A DNA stretch of 64,000 nt, from contig NC_054708.1 in the NCBI RefSeq assembly GCF_016097555.1, positions 22,384,443 to 22,448,442 of the forward strand, given 5' to 3'. Below the pieces are notes generated by a model. The model saw only the letters and a list, made by a program, of their open reading frames with translations, had not been told where the DNA came from and did not search any database. The DNA is from Gigantopelta aegis. Its lineage: Eukaryota; Mollusca; Gastropoda; Neomphalida; Peltospiridae. Positions 53,301 through 63,862 of this stretch are shown in pieces (the stretch's first letter is position 1; each line of letters begins with the position of its first letter). The position numbers and the translations under genes were made by a program.

Positions 53301-55780
53301 CCATAATAAACAATGCTCAGACTCTTTAAAAAACATATTATTAAGTTTTAAACCAGTACCAATTTGAATAAAACAATTAGCAAAAAATCATATCTTGATG
53401 GAATTTTTTTTTTTAAAAGTATCTTAAATTGCCATCAAATTCCATATGTTAAATCTCTGGGTTAGAGCCGGTACAGGGAGGTGAACCCAGTACCTACCAG
53501 CCTTATGTCAAATAAGGTGACCACAGCACCACCGAGGCCAACCTATGTATTTAAAATGGGATTTAATACATTTAATTTTGTTAAGAAACTTTTTATTCTA
53601 TATTAAACTAATATGTTTTTAAACAAGTTTTAACATCATTCACTATATATAGAGATACATGCCAATTCATTGGTACTTATTTGACACAAATGGACTGTAC
53701 CTGTTGGACAGTGGTTGTTAGTTGTTGATGTATAACAACAGTCATATATCACACAGGTCTAGTCATGACTACAGATGGTAAACTGGTGGTGCTGGATGTC
53801 GACAGGGACCGTCCGACTCTGTTTCAGTTTTTCCAGGATGGCAGACTTGCATCGAGTCCATTGTTTGATCCACTGACAAAGCTGAAGTCTGGCTCGAAAT
53901 GTCGCTTCCTTGCCCTTTATCAGGACAAGGTTCTCGTCAGTGACTTGGGTAACACTGGTTATTTATGTCAATAACAAATGTTTGGTTGTGATTGTGGAAG
54001 TTTGAAATAGTGGCTTGTGTGGTTTTGTTTGTGTTTTTGTTTTTTTGGGGGGTGGGGGGTAGGGTTTTTTTCTTCTTTTTTTTGTTTTGAAGAAATAAAA
54101 TTTATGACAGCTATTATTACCATGTAAAATTTCTGATTGACGAGTAGGAAATAATATTAATTAAAAAAATTAAATAATCAGTTGAGTTCTCTGGACATTA
54201 TTTTTCACTACAAAAAAAGAAAAGAAAGAAAGAAAATGTACACAGACTTCACAGTGTACAAGGTAGCTTTGATCACCATTACTTTAGAATCAAATTTAGG
54301 TTAAAATGTTTTAGTATAGCCATCACTTTTCATGAAACATATTTTTCTATTTTACTTCAAATATGACTGTTACTTTAACCTTGAAAAACTAATTAATTGT
54401 GTGCATTCTGATAGGAAACAACTAACTAAAACGTGTATAAAAATGTTTTGTAGAATTGTAGCAGAACACAGTTTTTATAATCTAATTTATAATAATTTGG
54501 CTAATGCTCCATGCACTCGCATTTGATCTTAATGATGTCAGCAGTACCATTAAATGTTCAAACGACCATTCCTTTCCCAAGCTTTAGGCTGAAGCCCACA
54601 CAATTTTACATTTGCTAAGCCAAACAGTAAAAATGGCAGTACCTGTACATCTATTTTCAAATCGGCTTTTTGCTGAATTTATAATGAAATATATTCACCA
54701 AATTCTATACTTTTAAACACTGCTTCATTTTCGTGATACATTGTAGGACTCAATGTGATGTATCTAGTTAATCTGGATGGCAACGTGCTGCACACGTTCG
54801 GTTCGTTTGGGCACCATGCTGGCTGTTTCAACCAGCCATCAGGCATTACTGTGGATTCAGTGGGAAACTGGATTGTGGCAGACAGCAGAAATGACAGATT
54901 ACAGGTACCTTTTTAAAGTCTTTTCACTTTCAGCTGATTATTATTTTATTCCCCTCCCCCTTACTACCCCGTTTCCTTTCTCTCTTTTGAATTCCATCTC
55001 AGTCTCCCCCCCCCCCCCCTCTCTCTCTCTCTCTCTGTCTCTGTCTCTGTTTCTCTCTGTTTTTTGGGTAAAATCCAAGGAAGTGGTTGAATACACCATC
55101 CAGTTATGCTAATTTGCCTTGTGCTTAGTTAAAAAAAAGTTGCATATAAATTTGTGTGTTGAATTTCTTAGTTATTGTCTCCCCACTTGATTTTTGAGAG
55201 TTCGTTTCACTTCAGTCAGTGCTCCACAACTGATGTAACAAAGGCCATGGTATGTGCTATCCTATTTGTGGGATTCTGCATGTAAAAGATCCCTCGCTGC
55301 TGATCGGAAAATGTGTTGAGTGTGTTGTTAAATAAAACATTTCCTTCCTTTGCTGCTAATCGGAAAGTGTAGCTTATTGCACGGTGGCAGAGGGTTTTCT
55401 GTCTCATTATCTGTGTGGTCCTTAACCAAATATTGTAATTAAAATATGTTGTGTGTCGTTAAATAAAACATTCCTTCCTTTATTACATCAAAGGGTATAA
55501 TATGTCCTGCCGTATCTGAGTAAGTGCTTATAAAATAAGAGAGTCATGATATCCTGATTACTGACTAAGCAAATTACTAAGATGGTGTTCAACAATTTTG
55601 ATATATATTTTTTGCTGTTTTATGTTTTAGGTATTCAAGTCAAATGGACAGTTCTTGTGTCACATGAAGCTGCACGCGCCAATCCTTCGTCCGTCTGACA
55701 TTCACTTGACCGCTAATGGTCACCTCTATGTGGTGAACCTTCTCTACCATGTTGTTAATGTTTACAAGATCAGTCTGTAG
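46280..55780 (+). CDS. TRIM-like NHL-repeat protein, 1225 residues, six exons
   Basis: Exons 46280-49127, 50421-50602, 52575-52722, 53757-53948, 54747-54904 and 55631-55780 join in frame (3678 nt; stop TAG at 55778-55780). The protein has a coiled-coil N-terminus, a long disordered acidic middle and a C-terminal NHL propeller related to that of TRIM32 and TRIM2/3. NHL propellers bind protein or RNA, and such proteins are cytoplasmic scaffolds or E3 ligases. No RING or B-box was seen in the exon or in 42.5-46.3 kb, so ligase activity cannot be claimed. The ATG at 46280 follows an in-frame TAA (46277-46279). An acceptor-like TTTGTTTCCAG at 46319 leaves open an upstream exon and a different start, with ATG 46354 as another option. 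It is head to head with the minus-strand gene starting at 42540. Confidence 0.85.
48653..48940 (+). repeat. Coding minisatellite: 8 x 36 bp (12 residues)
   Basis: Eight head-to-tail units with consensus KKDTPKATDSEM keep the frame exactly. Units differ at positions 2, 4-7, 9, 11 and 12. Lys-Asp-Thr-Pro and Asp-Ser steps make many possible proline-directed and CK2-type phosphorylation sites. Confidence 0.95.
49315..49385 (+). pseudogene. Fragment resembling exon 2 of the 134-residue gene
   Basis: GCTCGCCTAGCACCATTTCA and AGGAGAGTGATCTACAGCTC match minus-strand exon 41557-41636 at most positions over about 60 bp. The reading frame soon closes. It could be an exon duplicate, or both could be parts of an unrecognised repeat. 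Confidence 0.5.
49480..49706 (+). mobile_element. SINE, head truncated
   Basis: From TTTCTTGCTCTGGCCAGTGC to the tail ATTGTTAAATAAAACATTTC. Intron 1 of the NHL gene. Confidence 0.87.
49736..49823. mobile_element. Hairpin MITE, 88 bp
   Basis: GGGGCCTAATTCACAAA pairs with TTTAGTGAATTAGGCCCC with one mismatch in the arms. The end type GGGGCC suggests PIF/Harbinger; no sure target duplication was found. Confidence 0.65.
50330..50357. repeat. (TA)n microsatellite
   Basis: About 14 TA units, 63 bp before the exon at 50421. Confidence 0.9.
50421..55780 (+). CDS. Exons 2-6: NHL beta-propeller
   Basis: Exon 2 joins after a split Glu codon (GAG) and reads LRFPIGITINHKDEVIVCDT and GAGVVRVFKYN, a typical NHL blade. 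Exon 3 reads FSHPSAVVVNERDDMFVKDD. Exon 4 reads RPYGLVMTTDGKLVVLDVD (start split with exon 3). Exon 5 has FNQPSGITVDSVGNWIVADS, then RNDRLQ, the best NHL match. Exon 6 has VFKSNGQFLCHMK and PSDIHLTANGHLYVVNLLYH. Blade order and the last two blades follow TRIM32 closely. Five to six blades are visible. All acceptors and donors are canonical and introns are 0.8-2.0 kb with SINE and hAT insertions. Confidence 0.9.
50705..51094 (-). mobile_element. SINE, full length with intact head
   Basis: The complement starts with a tRNA-like head, GGCCTCGGTGGCGTCGTGG (box A) and GGGTTCGGATCCC (box B). The body follows, with GACTCCAAACCCTGAGTAAG, and then the tail GTCGTTAAATAAAACAAAC. It is the most complete copy of the subfamily seen at 1-341. 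Confidence 0.92.
51109..51262. mobile_element. TTAA-type element fragment
   Basis: After TTAA (51105-51108) it aligns to the first 150 bp of 37171-37541 (CTACAAGCCAGTAACACATT, GATAAAGTTACAA). The far end is missing. Confidence 0.65.
51318..51985. mobile_element. hAT-like element with SINE inside
   Basis: Ends CAGGGCTTGAAATAGTGG and the complement of CAGGGCTCAAAATAGCCGGG. No clean target duplication remains. AGCAGGCCATATTTC-like blocks recur near the right end. It holds the SINE at 51443-51740. Confidence 0.75.
51443..51740 (-). mobile_element. SINE nested in a hAT-like element
   Basis: Starts AGTTTGTTTTGATTAACGAC. The head end has the complement of box A (GTTACCACTGAGCAACGTC). Confidence 0.88.
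52114..52428 (+). mobile_element. SINE, full length with target duplication
   Basis: Head GGAAGTAGCCCAGTGGTAAA and box B GGATCGATCCC, the full body, and the tail GTCGTTAAATAAAACATTTC. CCTTCGGTTTT before and CCTTTGGTTTT after are an 11-bp target duplication with one change. Confidence 0.92.
52935..53105 (-). mobile_element. SINE, partial
   Basis: Complement of the body, with AGCAAGGGATCTTTTATGTG and CACCATCCCACAGACGGGAT. The head is missing. Confidence 0.8.
53460..53547 (-). mobile_element. SINE tRNA-like head fragment
   Basis: The complement has GGCCTCGGTGGTGCTGTGG (box A) and the GGCTGGTAGGTACTGGGTT region. Nothing of the body remains. Confidence 0.65.
55205..55480 (+). mobile_element. SINE, internally rearranged
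   Basis: The body from CACTTCAGTCAGTGCTCCAC reaches a GTTAAATAAAACATTTCC tail at 55330. It then repeats CTGCTAATCGGAAAGTGTAG and reaches a second tail at 55458. This is two overlapping SINE 3' halves or one copy with a duplication. It lies between NHL exons 5 and 6. Confidence 0.75.
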
Positions 55781-56256
55781 ATGTGCTTTTCTAAAGGGAC
55801 TCTTCAGCCAGATGCTGACTGGGCATGTACTTGTACCTTGGCCAATATTTCCAAAGCTATCTTAGCACTATGATGTCGTAAAACCATTGGAGTCTATGGC
55901 GAGTGTCGTAGTGACATTATAGCTTATAAATGATGGGTTTTCAGTATCATAGAGATAAGATAGCTGTGGAAATCTGTAGCCTGGGTTGTAGCTTGCAGGG
56001 TTTTCCTCATGGATAAAACTGCAACTGTGCAGCTTGTCAAGTTTATGTTAACTCACGTACATACATTCTAAAATGATTGGTGGGTTTGAGGTCTCACCAG
56101 TGAGTGTCTGTTTATATTTTTCATTTTGTTCAGCTTAAACTAAAGCATCATCCTTTTTCATTGTTTTGTGTTTCATATATATTTGTTTTTTTCAGCCAAT
56201 GAAAACTGTTTATGTCTGTGTGTACATAAAGAGAGAGAGAGTGTGTGTGACTGTCT

Positions 56257-56287
<31 letters not shown>

Positions 56288-58669
56288 TGAGAGTGTGTAT
56301 GTGTTATATGTTAAGATGAGAAGGTCAGTATTCATTATACTGTAGAATTAAACAATTAATGTTTAAAAAGATACTTGCTCATTCTTCAGAATGTTTTTTC
56401 TCTTTTATTTTTTTCTCAACATTTGTAATGTCTGGTGCATTCGTTAATTTGTTGTTTCATTTTGTATGGATTACAGCCTAACCGCGTTATTCAGTCTATT
56501 CCATTATAAAATGTTTATTCCATTTTGTTTTAACGCTTTCACTGTCGGCCTACATGTCCTCTACTGGTCCATTGTCGAGTTATGGCCCTTAAACTTAGGA
56601 CTTACAAAACTTTGTTGGGCCTGGTAGGCAGGGCCGGATTTAGACCTTGAGCACTTCAGGTTCGGTGGACCCTCAACACAGAAATTAAATTACATGACAA
56701 ATAAAAAAAGTTAACTAATTTTATAATTATTACGTTTTTCTTATAAAGGAAGTACTTAGTCTGGGGGTCCCCTCTGGCAGAGGGACCTGGGGCAATTGCC
56801 CCCTTTACCCTCTTATAAATCTGGCACTGCTGGTAGGGGACATGTATTGCTTTAGCAGTACTGTTAGAATGCTTGTTAATAATTGACTTTAAAAAATATA
56901 ACACCCTGGTCATTTAAGATAGGAGTCATGTTTGTTACCGATTCTGTAATATTCACATTGGGGATTAAGTAGTTGGGTTTTTTTGTGCATTCGTGTGTGT
57001 GTGTGTGTGTGTGTGATTTTCATCCCTGCTTTAATATTGTGCCCTGTTGTGGATTATAAGTTATGTTAAAAAGCAGTGTTCATACATTGTTTTTTACCAA
57101 ATCACTGAGAAACATAACAGTTAATTATCAAATTGTTTATGGGTCCTTACCTCACTATTTTTTCTATAATGTGAAAGATTAAAAATCAACTTTATTTCAT
57201 ACTTTTTTCGAAACTTGAAATCACAGAATCGACATTTGACTCAATTTATTTTAGTTAAAATTTTACTTGTTGCCAAGATAGTCCAGTATAATGCAATAAA
57301 AATAAGGTTTGGGTTTAACCCTGGTTTAGCGGGTTCACAATATTAAAAAAAAAACTGTCATTCTGTTCACATATTGGTGACTCAGCTTTAATATAGTACA
57401 AACTGCCAAAATGTTATGTGGTAAACTGTCCTAACGTCCTTAAACAGTTGTAGACCGATATTTTTGACACCCAATGTGGAGCACACCAGTAGTTAAATAT
57501 AACACTACCATCTCATTGAAATATTAGTTAATTTAAAGTATGTTTGGAATGTCACTGTAGTACAGAATCACAGTAAAAGTATATTAAAGATGTGTTAAAA
57601 GTTGAAACTAAAATATTTCTTTATTTTCACATTTATTTGCAATAAATAACTACAAATTAATTGAGCCCATCCATAATCTTTCCATATTTAACTCTAGAAT
57701 AATTATTTTAAAAAGTCTTATACTGGATGATAATTTGTGGCTAAATATAGCATGGCCACCATCTTTGTTTCTTTGTCAGTTGACTGCAAAGAATTATGGG
57801 TAAATTTAGTGTGTTGAATGTGTACGCATAAGACAGTGATGTCACTAGTTAATGTGTGTGACACACTCAAAATTCCCGTCTCAAATACTTTTCTTTCTAC
57901 ATGTAAATGTAATTATTTGGTTGTAAGTTTTCATAGGCATATACCTAAAGGTATAAACTTTATGATTCAAAGCAAAAATTAAAAATATTTTTGGCGAGAA
58001 CAGTCATTATTGATACTTTGACATAGCACCTTTAAGATTAGGTAACTCACCGGTCATGCAAGTATAATTCAAATATCTGAACAATTGCTTACCAGCCCTG
58101 GATAAAAATTATGTGAACCAACTTCATGCTTACATAAAATTTTGAAATATTGTCCAAGCATTATAATATATAGACAGTTTGACTGTACTGAGATGAAGTT
58201 GATAATTTTTTGTATATCTTTTCCCTTGAGCGAATAGAGAGTGATTCTCTATTCAGTTAATACCTTCCAAGTGCTGTTAAATAGGCAAGTGCTGCAAGAT
58301 TTAATGCCTATTTTTATTTAAATTAAGCTGCCAACCCTAGTTTTTCAGGTACATAAGATAATGTTTAGCTTCAACAAACACTAGTTCAAGCAGAAACATG
58401 TTAGCTAGATTTGGCAGAAGTGACAAATTGTGATCATATTTGCGAAAAGCCTGCTGCAGTAAAAACAATATTTCACACCTGTATTATGTTGTAGATGCAC
58501 AGGCCAAAGGATTATAAAAGCTATAATTTTGTGTTTGATTTTGTCTTAGGGAAATTGGGATTACTAATAGTGATTAAATCTATCTTGAGCTCCTTGTCTT
58601 GTTGGCCAGTTACTCCCTGTTTTCACTCTGGACAGGGGATAGGCCTTTGTGACAGGGAATGGTGAATAA
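55781..58669 (+). other. NHL gene 3' region, no further coding exon seen
   Basis: A long AT-rich stretch after the stop codon. It contains GA/GT microsatellites (56227-56302, 56995-57015), a hAT-like MITE (56629-56829) and several AATAAA motifs (near 57289 and 57640) that could end the transcript. I see nothing else coding. Confidence 0.5.
56629..56829. mobile_element. hAT-like MITE, 201 bp, 8-bp target duplication
   Basis: Ends CAGGGCCGGATTTAGA and TAAATCTGGCACTG are inverted repeats. CTGGTAGG is exact on both sides (56621-56628 and 56830-56837). Confidence 0.92.
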
Positions 58670-58671
58670 TA

Positions 58672-59202
58672 TACTCTTCAAAAAAAATAGGGGAACCTGA
58701 AATAATAATGTTATACATTTTGACAACAGACATCCTAGTAAAGAACGTTCAGGTCTGTTTATCAACACACTGAAACACATTCCATAGTTTGCACATGCAT
58801 CACACAGTTGCCCTGTACACGTGTGTGGGGTGTCATTCTCGATTTTGACAATTTCCAGGAAAGTCAATTAATCACTGTGGAACATTATTTCTGTCAATCT
58901 TTTTCATTCTGTTGATCATACAGTTGTTGTTGTTTTGTTTTTAGTCATTTTTATTGTTTGAATTTACTGATTTACTGATAAAAAAAACCGTCAACTTTCA
59001 AATTTCACTTCTGACCCCAATCGTCCTTCAAGATCTTTGGTGGTCATAAAAGCTACTGTAATACTGAAATACTGGTTGTAATGTTTGCCCAATTAATTCA
59101 CTATTATCGTATAACCATTCCCCACAGCTAATATACAATGTACCTTATAATTTTGGCAATTGTAAATTCTTATTAGAGTTCCCATACTTTTTTTGAAGAG
59201 TA
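58672..59202. mobile_element. Non-autonomous Tc1/mariner-type element, ~530 bp
   Basis: The ends TACTCTTCAAAAAAAATAGG and the complement of TACTCTTCAAAAAAAGTATG are followed by GGGAAC / GTTCCC. TA lies at each edge. No transposase is readable. Confidence 0.8.
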
Positions 59203-59476
59203 TATTTAAAAATAATAATAAATAAAATTAGTGATTAAAACTACAAACAAACTTGTTTTATTTCTTTCAGAATATTAATATCCCTTACATCTTTTGTAAA
59301 CAGAATTAAACTAAAGATATTGTTTAGTATTAGTTAATCAGTTTTAAAAAATGGACTATATCTGTCAAAAATATATTACACCACCTAATAACTATATGTA
59401 GTTTGAGCAGATTTAATAATAATGTTATTATTTTGACAAGACCATTAATGTACATGTGTATCTTAGTTTTAATTAA

Positions 59477-60314
59477 AGGGACACGCCCTAGTTACGGCTA
59501 GTTGTTAACCATTACGGCGTTGTTTTTCGCTATTAAACCCATTTTTTCACAAATAAAATTGCACTTTACTTACATTTTATTATTTAGAATACACATTTCC
59601 ATTCACCTGAAGTGCTTTTTGGTAATCCTGGTAATCCTGATGTTTGTAAAACCACGAAATGCATTTTTTGTATTTCTTAAAAAGCCGCGTACACTCGAGA
59701 AAAAACCGTTAAGCAAGCGAGGTCCAATCTATTTTCAGAGTGAATCTTCCTGTGTAAACGTCACAGACGTTGGTATACCACGTGACCATTATCATTTTGG
59801 TTCGGTTTCTTTTCTCGTGCACGGTTCGCGCAATCAACATCCGATTTGTTGTCGTTTGCTTGTTCATTTGTGAGATTTTTCTTCACAGTTCGTGAACATT
59901 TTCAGTAACAATAAAGTTCAGACAAGTAAGTGTCTCAATACAAAACGTTACAAACTCTTAAAACCAATAATTTTGCTGTCTTACGATATCTGGAGAGGGG
60001 ATACAACCAGGACAGAACAGTTTGAACATGTCCAGGAGAGGTGAAAGGAACGCACCCCAAGTCTGTGCGCACTCTGTGAAATTTGTCGTGACGTAGGCAT
60101 TGTTGTGCTTCGAGCGACATCTACCGGTGACATCAGAATACTAACTTTCAAAATTATTTCAAGCAATTGGGACATGGGGATTCCCATGGTATTTATCGAT
60201 ATAAAACCTGCTTTTTTACTCCATTTGATAAAAACGTGATCTAAATGTGTTACAGGTTTGTAGATTAACCAAATTATAATTTATTTTCGCTGGATGGAAC
60301 TAGGGCTTGCGGCT
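59477..60314. mobile_element. TTAA-flanked DNA transposon, 838 bp
   Basis: TTAA on both sides (59473-59476 and 60315-60318). The start AGGGACACGCCCTAGTT is the clean form of the family end. The whole copy matches 9639-10414 in reverse. Open frames here are not conserved between the two copies. Confidence 0.88.
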
Positions 60315-60916
60315 TTAAAGTTTCTGGGGTTTTTTTTCGTTCTCAAATGTTTAATTGCCAAGAGAAGTATTTGAATATTATTGTTTATAATTTGTTTTGC
60401 ATAATGATACAAGTATTATTATTTTGTTTATTATTGTTATATTGACATTGTGTCTCTTTATAATAAAATTAATTGCATATATGTTATGCTTGTTGGTATT
60501 AATTCCTTAAGTGGTATTGTGTGCTTTGCTATTTAAATTGAACATTTATCATTTCACCGTTACCGATATGTGAAGTACTTTGATGTGGCCTCGGACGGTA
60601 TAGGAGTAATATACATGTTCCACATTATGATTTCTTGAAACTGCAAGAATGTTCATTCAAACGAGAATGAGGTAACTTCAAATTAATGACGTATTCTGAT
60701 AAAAACTGTAAAAATTTAGCAAATGTTATTATAGTATTGAAATGCATGTTTTCCTGTTTTATGACTTGAGTTGAAATTCTGGTAAAATTGGTTCTCCTGC
60801 AGGTGTAGTGCAAGAATTCTTGGTGGTCCTTGGCAGGAATTATCGAGTTCCTTGGAGGTTTAAATTTGATGGAAAAACAACTAAAGAAACGAAACAAATG
60901 TTTTCATCAGGTGGTA

Positions 60917-61211
60917 AGGGACGGGACGTAGACAAGTAGTAGCGTGGTCGGTTTGGGATCGATCTCCGTCGGTGGGCCTATTAGGCTATTTCTCATTCCA
61001 GCCAGTGCACCACAACTGGTATATCAAAGGCCATGGTATGTACTATCCTGTCTGTGGGATGGTACATATAAAAAAATCCCTTGCTACTAATGAAAAAACG
61101 TAGTGGGTTTCCTCTATATGACTGTCAAAAATGACCATATGTTTGACATCCAATAGCCGATGATTAATAAATCAGTTTGCTCTAGTGGTGTCGTTAAACA
61201 ACAAAACAAAC
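60917..61211 (+). mobile_element. SINE, full length, 14-bp target duplication
   Basis: TTCATCAGGTGGTA lies exactly on both sides (60903-60916 and 61212-61225). The head GACGTAGACAAGTAGTAGCG is worn, while box B GGATCGATCTCC, the body and the GTCGTTAAACAACAAAACAA tail are clear. Confidence 0.93.
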
Positions 61212-61440
61212 TTCATCAGGTGGTAGTTCTGACCCATGTTAACTCCACACAAATTGTGAGGTATCCTAAAGTGAAGTACCCAGGCAGTTGTCTTGATCTG
61301 CAGTCTCCTCAAGCCAATGCTGATCACTGGGTGAAAATACAAGTAGTTTAATAGATCACACTCAAGTTATCGTGGCCGTTGAGACCTAAAAAGCGTACCT
61401 GTGGCTAGATATAGGTGACAACCTCATCCCTATATTTTAG

Positions 61441-61534
61441 TTATGGTGTGAGAAACAATTTGGACATCATTGCCATGCCCTCTACCCCCATTTCAACACT
61501 AGCTGCTAGTTATATGACCAAGAACATGAGTGAG
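61441..61534 (+). CDS. Candidate lone exon, unknown gene
   Basis: Acceptor TATATTTTAG, then an open frame YGVRNNLDIIAMPSTPISTL continuing to MTKNMSE, then GAG with donor GTAAGT. The splice sites and residue mix are good, but I found no partner exon in phase on either side and do not recognise the peptide. It lies in the 3' flank of the minus-strand transporter and may be chance. Confidence 0.25.
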
Positions 61535-61750
61535 GTAAGTAGTTCATTCGGAGTCTTATAATGGTTTGTTTTCTTGCAACAAAACAAACATTAACTTTTT
61601 ATTATAACAAACATGCAATGAGGATACATTTATTAAAAAAAAACAGATCAAAAAGTTAAATTGTTCTCTGGAGATGTATATTAGCTTCGAAAAAAACTGT
61701 TGATGACTACTGTCTGAATTAACAAAAAAAGTTTAAATTTTAAATTATTC

Positions 61751-63862
61751 TCATACTCTCTTCTCTCGTTCGGTGTATTCGTCCGGAATGATAGAAATGA
61801 ATCTTGCAAAACGTGACTTTTTGATGAACTTTGGTATGAAGAGAGGATCATACACCTCGACTCCTTCCTCGAACAAATCACTGTTGATGACGTCATTGTC
61901 TTTTTCACCACCATCACCATAAGGCTGGCCCCAGTGTAGCCCTCTTTCTTCAATGGTACCTAAACATGAAAACGGTTTTTATTACACTTTCAGTTTACTA
62001 CCAACAGTAAGATTTCCCTTTAAGTAACGTCATGACCCCTAGTTTTGTCCTTGCATCTATAAAGTTACACACAATATTACTGTTGTCATTTATATTAACG
62101 GAGAGAGTAACAAAGTAATAGAAAACGACCTTCATATCCATTATGACGAGCAATATTTCGCCTGCAGTCAAATTATCATGCACTACAACTCGATTTTGTC
62201 TTAATGACCAAGGAACTTTTTTGACAAAATAATTCATCTTTTCCTCCCCACTCGCTCCCTACGTCTCTCATTGTAGGGGGACGGGACGTAGCCCAGTAGT
62301 ACAGTGCGCGGTCGATCTGGGATCGATCCCCATCAGTGGACCCATTGGGCTATTTCTCGCTCCAGCCAGTGCACCACGACTGGTATATTAAAGGCCGTGG
62401 TATGTACTACCCTGTCTGTGGGATGGTGCATATAAAAGATCCCTTGCTGCTAATCGAAAAGAGTAGCCCATGAAGTGGCGAAAGCGGGTTTCCCCTCAAT
62501 ATCTTTGTGGTCCTTAACCATATGTCTGACGCCATATAACTAAATAAAATGTGTTGAGCGCGTCGTTAAATAAAACGTTTCTTTCTTTCTTTCTCATTGT
62601 AGGCTAAAAAGTTCGCATATTAAATCCTTCTCCTTTAAATAAACTAGCTGTTTGTGTCCTCGTTCTTCATTGGGGATGGGAGGGGACATGGCATAGATTA
62701 GTGGTAAAGTACTAGCTTGATGTGTGGTCTGTCTAGGATCGATCCCAGTCAGTGGACCCATTGGGCCATTTTTTCGATCCAGCCTGTGCACCACGACTGG
62801 TAAATCAAAGACCGTGGTATCCTGTCTCTGGGATGGTACCGATAAAAGATCCCTTGCTACTATTGAATGAAAAATGTTGCGATTTTTTCTCTCTAAGACT
62901 GTCAAAATTACCAAATGTTGACAACCAAGAGCAGATGATTATATTAATAAATCAATGTGCTTTAATCGTGTCGTTGAACAAAACAAACACACTAATCGTC
63001 GCTCAATGGAGTATGGAATTTGTGTCTTAATACATGTATTGTTTTGAAAAAGACATACCTGGAACTGTATTGTCTAGAAAACAGGCCACGCATCCACCAA
63101 CAAATATAGTACTGGAAAGTAGCATTCTAAGGATTCGATTTGCCGCCTCGTTACCTGCATGCAAACAAGTAGTTTCTATTCATTATTATTATTCCACAGC
63201 ACGTTACATCCACCAATATGAGGTGCACGACTATACTTCACATTTATTCTAAGTCTAAAATTGCTTCATCCTAACATTAACGACAACCTTAATGTTTAAA
63301 TTTAACAAATGACGGATAGTCAGTATTTTGTATGTAACAAAATTACATTGCAGAAAAATATACTGTATATGTATTTGTGGAATTCATAGTTGTACGCAGT
63401 ATTTAGCACAGTGTGTATAGGTCTACAGTAGTAGACTGGATCTCAGCGCAAAAACATTCTTGTTATGTGCGTTATCGAGTAAGTACAAAGACAGCTGTCG
63501 GCAGTGCAGATGAAAAGAGGAGAAGCGATCAGAACTATTAAAAAAAAAACCCTGTTAAAACGGACTAGCGTATTATATTATAGATAACCTGTGTCCAGTT
63601 GTTCTGGTTTCGTCTCGATCCAGCTGGGTATCAACATCCCTATAAAGAGCGCGAAGCCGATAATGGCGAGGTTTCTGTTGGACTTGAGGTCGACGAATTG
63701 CAGGTTGGACAGCACTATTCCGATGAAGAGTCCAAACGTCGTAATGTTGTTGCCGCCAATAACGCTGTATGGGATGGTGATGAAGATGGCCCCGCCCTTG
63801 TTTATGACGGAGAACAACACAAGCATGATCCCAAGAACCTGGAAGACTCTTCTGCTGGCTAC
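61751..63862 (-). CDS. SLC23-type nucleobase/ascorbate transporter, C-terminal three exons
   Basis: Minus-strand exons 63589-63862, 63059-63154 and 61751-61959 join in phase (1, 1) and end in TGA at 61751-61753. The first reads VASRRVFQVLGIMLVLFSVI, GGAIFITIPYSVIGGNN and IGIVLSNLQFVDLKSNRNLA; SNLQFVDL and SRNL are SLC23 hallmarks around the last membrane helices. The second gives ILRMLLSSTIFVGGCVACFL and DNTVPG. The third continues TIEERGLHWGQPYGDG and a cytosolic tail with IPDEYTEREKRV. The family carries ascorbate or nucleobases with sodium at the plasma membrane; substrate cannot be told from this part. The N-terminal helices and the substrate-binding NCS2 motif lie past 64000. The two introns hold two SINEs. 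Confidence 0.94.
62278..62591 (+). mobile_element. SINE, full length, 12-bp target duplication
   Basis: TCTCATTGTAGG on both sides (62266-62277 and 62592-62603). Head GACGTAGCCCAGTAGTACAG, box B GGATCGATCCC, and the tail GTCGTTAAATAAAACGTTTC with a CTTT repeat. It lies in the last intron of the SLC23 gene. Confidence 0.94.
62683..62990 (+). mobile_element. SINE, full length, TTAAACAAAACAAAC tail subtype
   Basis: Head GACATGGCATAGATTAGTGG with box B GGATCGATCCC, the body, and the tail GTGTCGTTGAACAAAACAAA. It ends 69 bp from the SLC23 exon at 63059. Confidence 0.88.

Noticed and set aside
60803-61353. Exon-like frame from 60803 (VVQEFLVVLGRNYRVPWRF) interrupted by the SINE at 60917, and the open frame after it
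   Set aside because: No phase-matched partner exons, and the two sides of the SINE do not continue in one frame once a target copy is removed. Kept as a curiosity only.
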